DNA from: Solobacterium sp. UBA1789
GTDB taxonomy: Bacteria > Bacillota_I > Bacilli_A > Erysipelotrichales > Erysipelotrichaceae
DNA: 5,819 bases
Direction: 5' to 3'
Assembly (NCBI GenBank): GCA_002314515.1
Contig: DCGB01000059.1
Span: 1-5,819, forward strand
Both the position numbers and the translations under genes were made by a program. Below the pieces are notes generated by a model that saw only the letters and a program-made list of their open reading frames with translations, had not been told where the DNA came from and did not search any database. Of this stretch, positions 5,034 to 5,819 are shown piece by piece; the stretch's first letter is position 1; the number at the start of each line of letters is the position of its first letter.

Positions 5034-5498
5034 ATGATTAATCGCGTTGTGTTAGTTGGTCGTTTGACTAAGGATATCGAGCTTCGTAAGACGAGTTCCA
5101 ATATGTCGGTTTGTCGTTTTACGGTTGCCTGTGATCGCAGAAAGTCACAGCAGGCTAATGCACCAACCGCTGATTTTATTCAATGTGTGGCATGGAATCA
5201 GTCTGCTGATTTCCTGGCTCAGTATGCCTCAAAGGGCGCAATGGTTGCGGTCGATGGTCGTATTACAACCGGATCTTATGATGGTCAGAATGGTAGGGTA
5301 TATACGACAGAAGTAACAGCTGAAAGTGTTCGTTTATTGGGTAATAATCGCAACAATACTGAGGCTCCACGCAGTGTTTCCAGTACTAATCAGACTTTTA
5401 CACCAAATAATGAGGCTGCATATAGTACTAATGATTTCGATGATTTCTCGAGTACACCATCATTAGATATTTCTTCTGATGATCTACCGTTTTATTGA
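5034..5498 (+). CDS. ssb: Single-stranded DNA-binding protein, with an extra C-terminal Tyr
   Basis: Binds and protects single-stranded DNA in replication, repair and recombination, and recruits partner proteins through its C-terminal tip. An OB fold spans about residues 1-103 (MINRVVLVGRLTKDIELR at the start, FIQCVAWNQSADFLAQYASKG with W54, VDGRITTGSYDGQNGRVYTTEV). A flexible Asn/Ser/Thr-rich linker (about 104-140) and an acidic tail follow. The tail ends DISSDDLPFY: bacterial SSB proteins usually end exactly at Pro-Phe, so the terminal tyrosine is unusual. Two TGA codons in tandem (5496-5501) close the gene. There is no clear Shine-Dalgarno before the ATG, so translation is probably coupled to rpsF, which stops 2 bp earlier. 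Length (154) is normal. Confidence 0.96.
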   Translation: MINRVVLVGRLTKDIELRKTSSNMSVCRFTVACDRRKSQQANAPTADFIQCVAWNQSADFLAQYASKGAMVAVDGRITTGSYDGQNGRVYTTEVTAESVRLLGNNRNNTEAPRSVSSTNQTFTPNNEAAYSTNDFDDFSSTPSLDISSDDLPFY

Positions 5499-5513
5499 TG
5501 AAAGGAAAAAGTT

Positions 5514-5744
5514 ATGGCTTTTAGAAAACAAAGAGTTGGATATAAGAAAGTTTGTTATTTCACTAAAAATAAGATCGAATATATCGATTATAAAGATGTT
5601 GAATTACTGAAGAAGTTTATCAGCGCTAATGGCAAGATTACTCCTCGTCGGGTTACCGGTACAAGTGCCAAGTATCAGAGAATGCTGACAACTGCTATCA
5701 AGCGTGCACGTCAGATGGCTTTGCTTCCTTATATTATTGATTAA
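5514..5744 (+). CDS. rpsR: 30S ribosomal protein S18
   Basis: Small-subunit ribosomal protein S18, partner of S6 on the platform of the 30S subunit. The 76 residues contain the family core KVCYFTKNKIEYIDYKDVELLKKF (no longer stretch quoted), then GKITPRRVTGTSAKYQR and TTAIKRARQMALLPYI. A single cysteine at residue 14 is kept. The N-terminal basic tail is short. AAGGA (5502-5506) lies 7 bp before the ATG. It is the last gene of the operon, 15 bp after ssb and just ahead of a strong terminator. Confidence 0.97.
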   Translation: MAFRKQRVGYKKVCYFTKNKIEYIDYKDVELLKKFISANGKITPRRVTGTSAKYQRMLTTAIKRARQMALLPYIID

Positions 5745-5752
5745 TTATCCGG

Positions 5753-5786
5753 GCCTCCTGTTTTTTAAGGAGGCTTCTTATTTTTT
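5753..5786 (+). terminator. Intrinsic terminator of rpsF-ssb-rpsR
   Basis: Perfect 7-bp GC-rich stem GCCTCCT (5753-5759) / AGGAGGC (5768-5774) with an 8-nt loop, followed by TTCTTATTTTTT (5775-5786). It begins 8 bp after the rpsR stop. Confidence 0.9.
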
Positions 5787-5797
5787 GAGGTAGTAGT

Positions 5798-5819
5798 ATG
5801 AATCAGACAAAAAAAATAA
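5798..5819 (+). CDS. Start of an unidentified gene (cut by the window end)
   Basis: An ATG at 5798 with GAGG 7 bp upstream opens a frame reading MNQTKKI up to the window end. In several Bacillota a YybS-like membrane protein or the GdpP (YybT) phosphodiesterase follows rpsR, but seven residues do not allow identification. The ribosome binding site sits almost directly after the terminator's T-run and no separate promoter is visible, so expression may come from terminator read-through. Confidence 0.5.

Overview
The window looks like chromosomal DNA of a low-GC member of the Bacillota. It is AT-rich, has strong AGGAGG-type ribosome binding sites and a rpsF-ssb-rpsR operon, and encodes proteins of ordinary Bacillota type. 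An Erysipelotrichia-like host is a guess. There is no tRNA, rRNA, CRISPR array, insertion sequence or phage gene. All genes but one are on the + strand.

Left part (1-2848): a co-directional run of an OmpR/PhoB-type response regulator (its first few codons lie outside the window), its membrane sensor histidine kinase, and proC (pyrroline-5-carboxylate reductase). The kinase is split by a -1 frameshift at a run of six T. The stop falls between the histidine (dimerisation) domain and the ATP-binding domain, and the second half continues in good frame to the proC ribosome binding site. The lesion could be a mutation, a base error in a homopolymer, or recoding. A Shine-Dalgarno-like sequence upstream and a hairpin downstream make recoding worth testing. 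proC ends in a convergent overlap with rlmA, and its likely terminator lies inside the rlmA coding region.

Middle part (2835-4625): rlmA (23S rRNA guanine-N1 methyltransferase) on the - strand, diverging from a two-gene cassette. The cassette encodes a PqqD-like RiPP-recognition protein and a short HPr-kinase-like P-loop protein, with overlapping stop and start codons (TAATG). The 52-bp gap between the divergent genes is nearly symmetric: each start codon lies exactly 6 bp after a perfect TATAAT and lacks a ribosome binding site, so both genes may be transcribed as leaderless mRNAs. The PqqD/kinase pair resembles the RRE and tailoring kinase of lasso-peptide clusters, but no precursor peptide, protease or cyclase is visible. 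This is the best candidate here for an undescribed system.

Right part (4626-5819): a textbook promoter (TTGCCT, 17 bp, TATAAT) begins on the base after the kinase stop codon and drives rpsF-ssb-rpsR. The leader carries a CCG hairpin that matches the known S6:S18 autoregulatory motif, and a possible anti-Shine-Dalgarno helix. The operon ends at a strong intrinsic terminator, followed by the first codons of another gene. The SSB protein has an unusual extra tyrosine after the normally terminal Pro-Phe.
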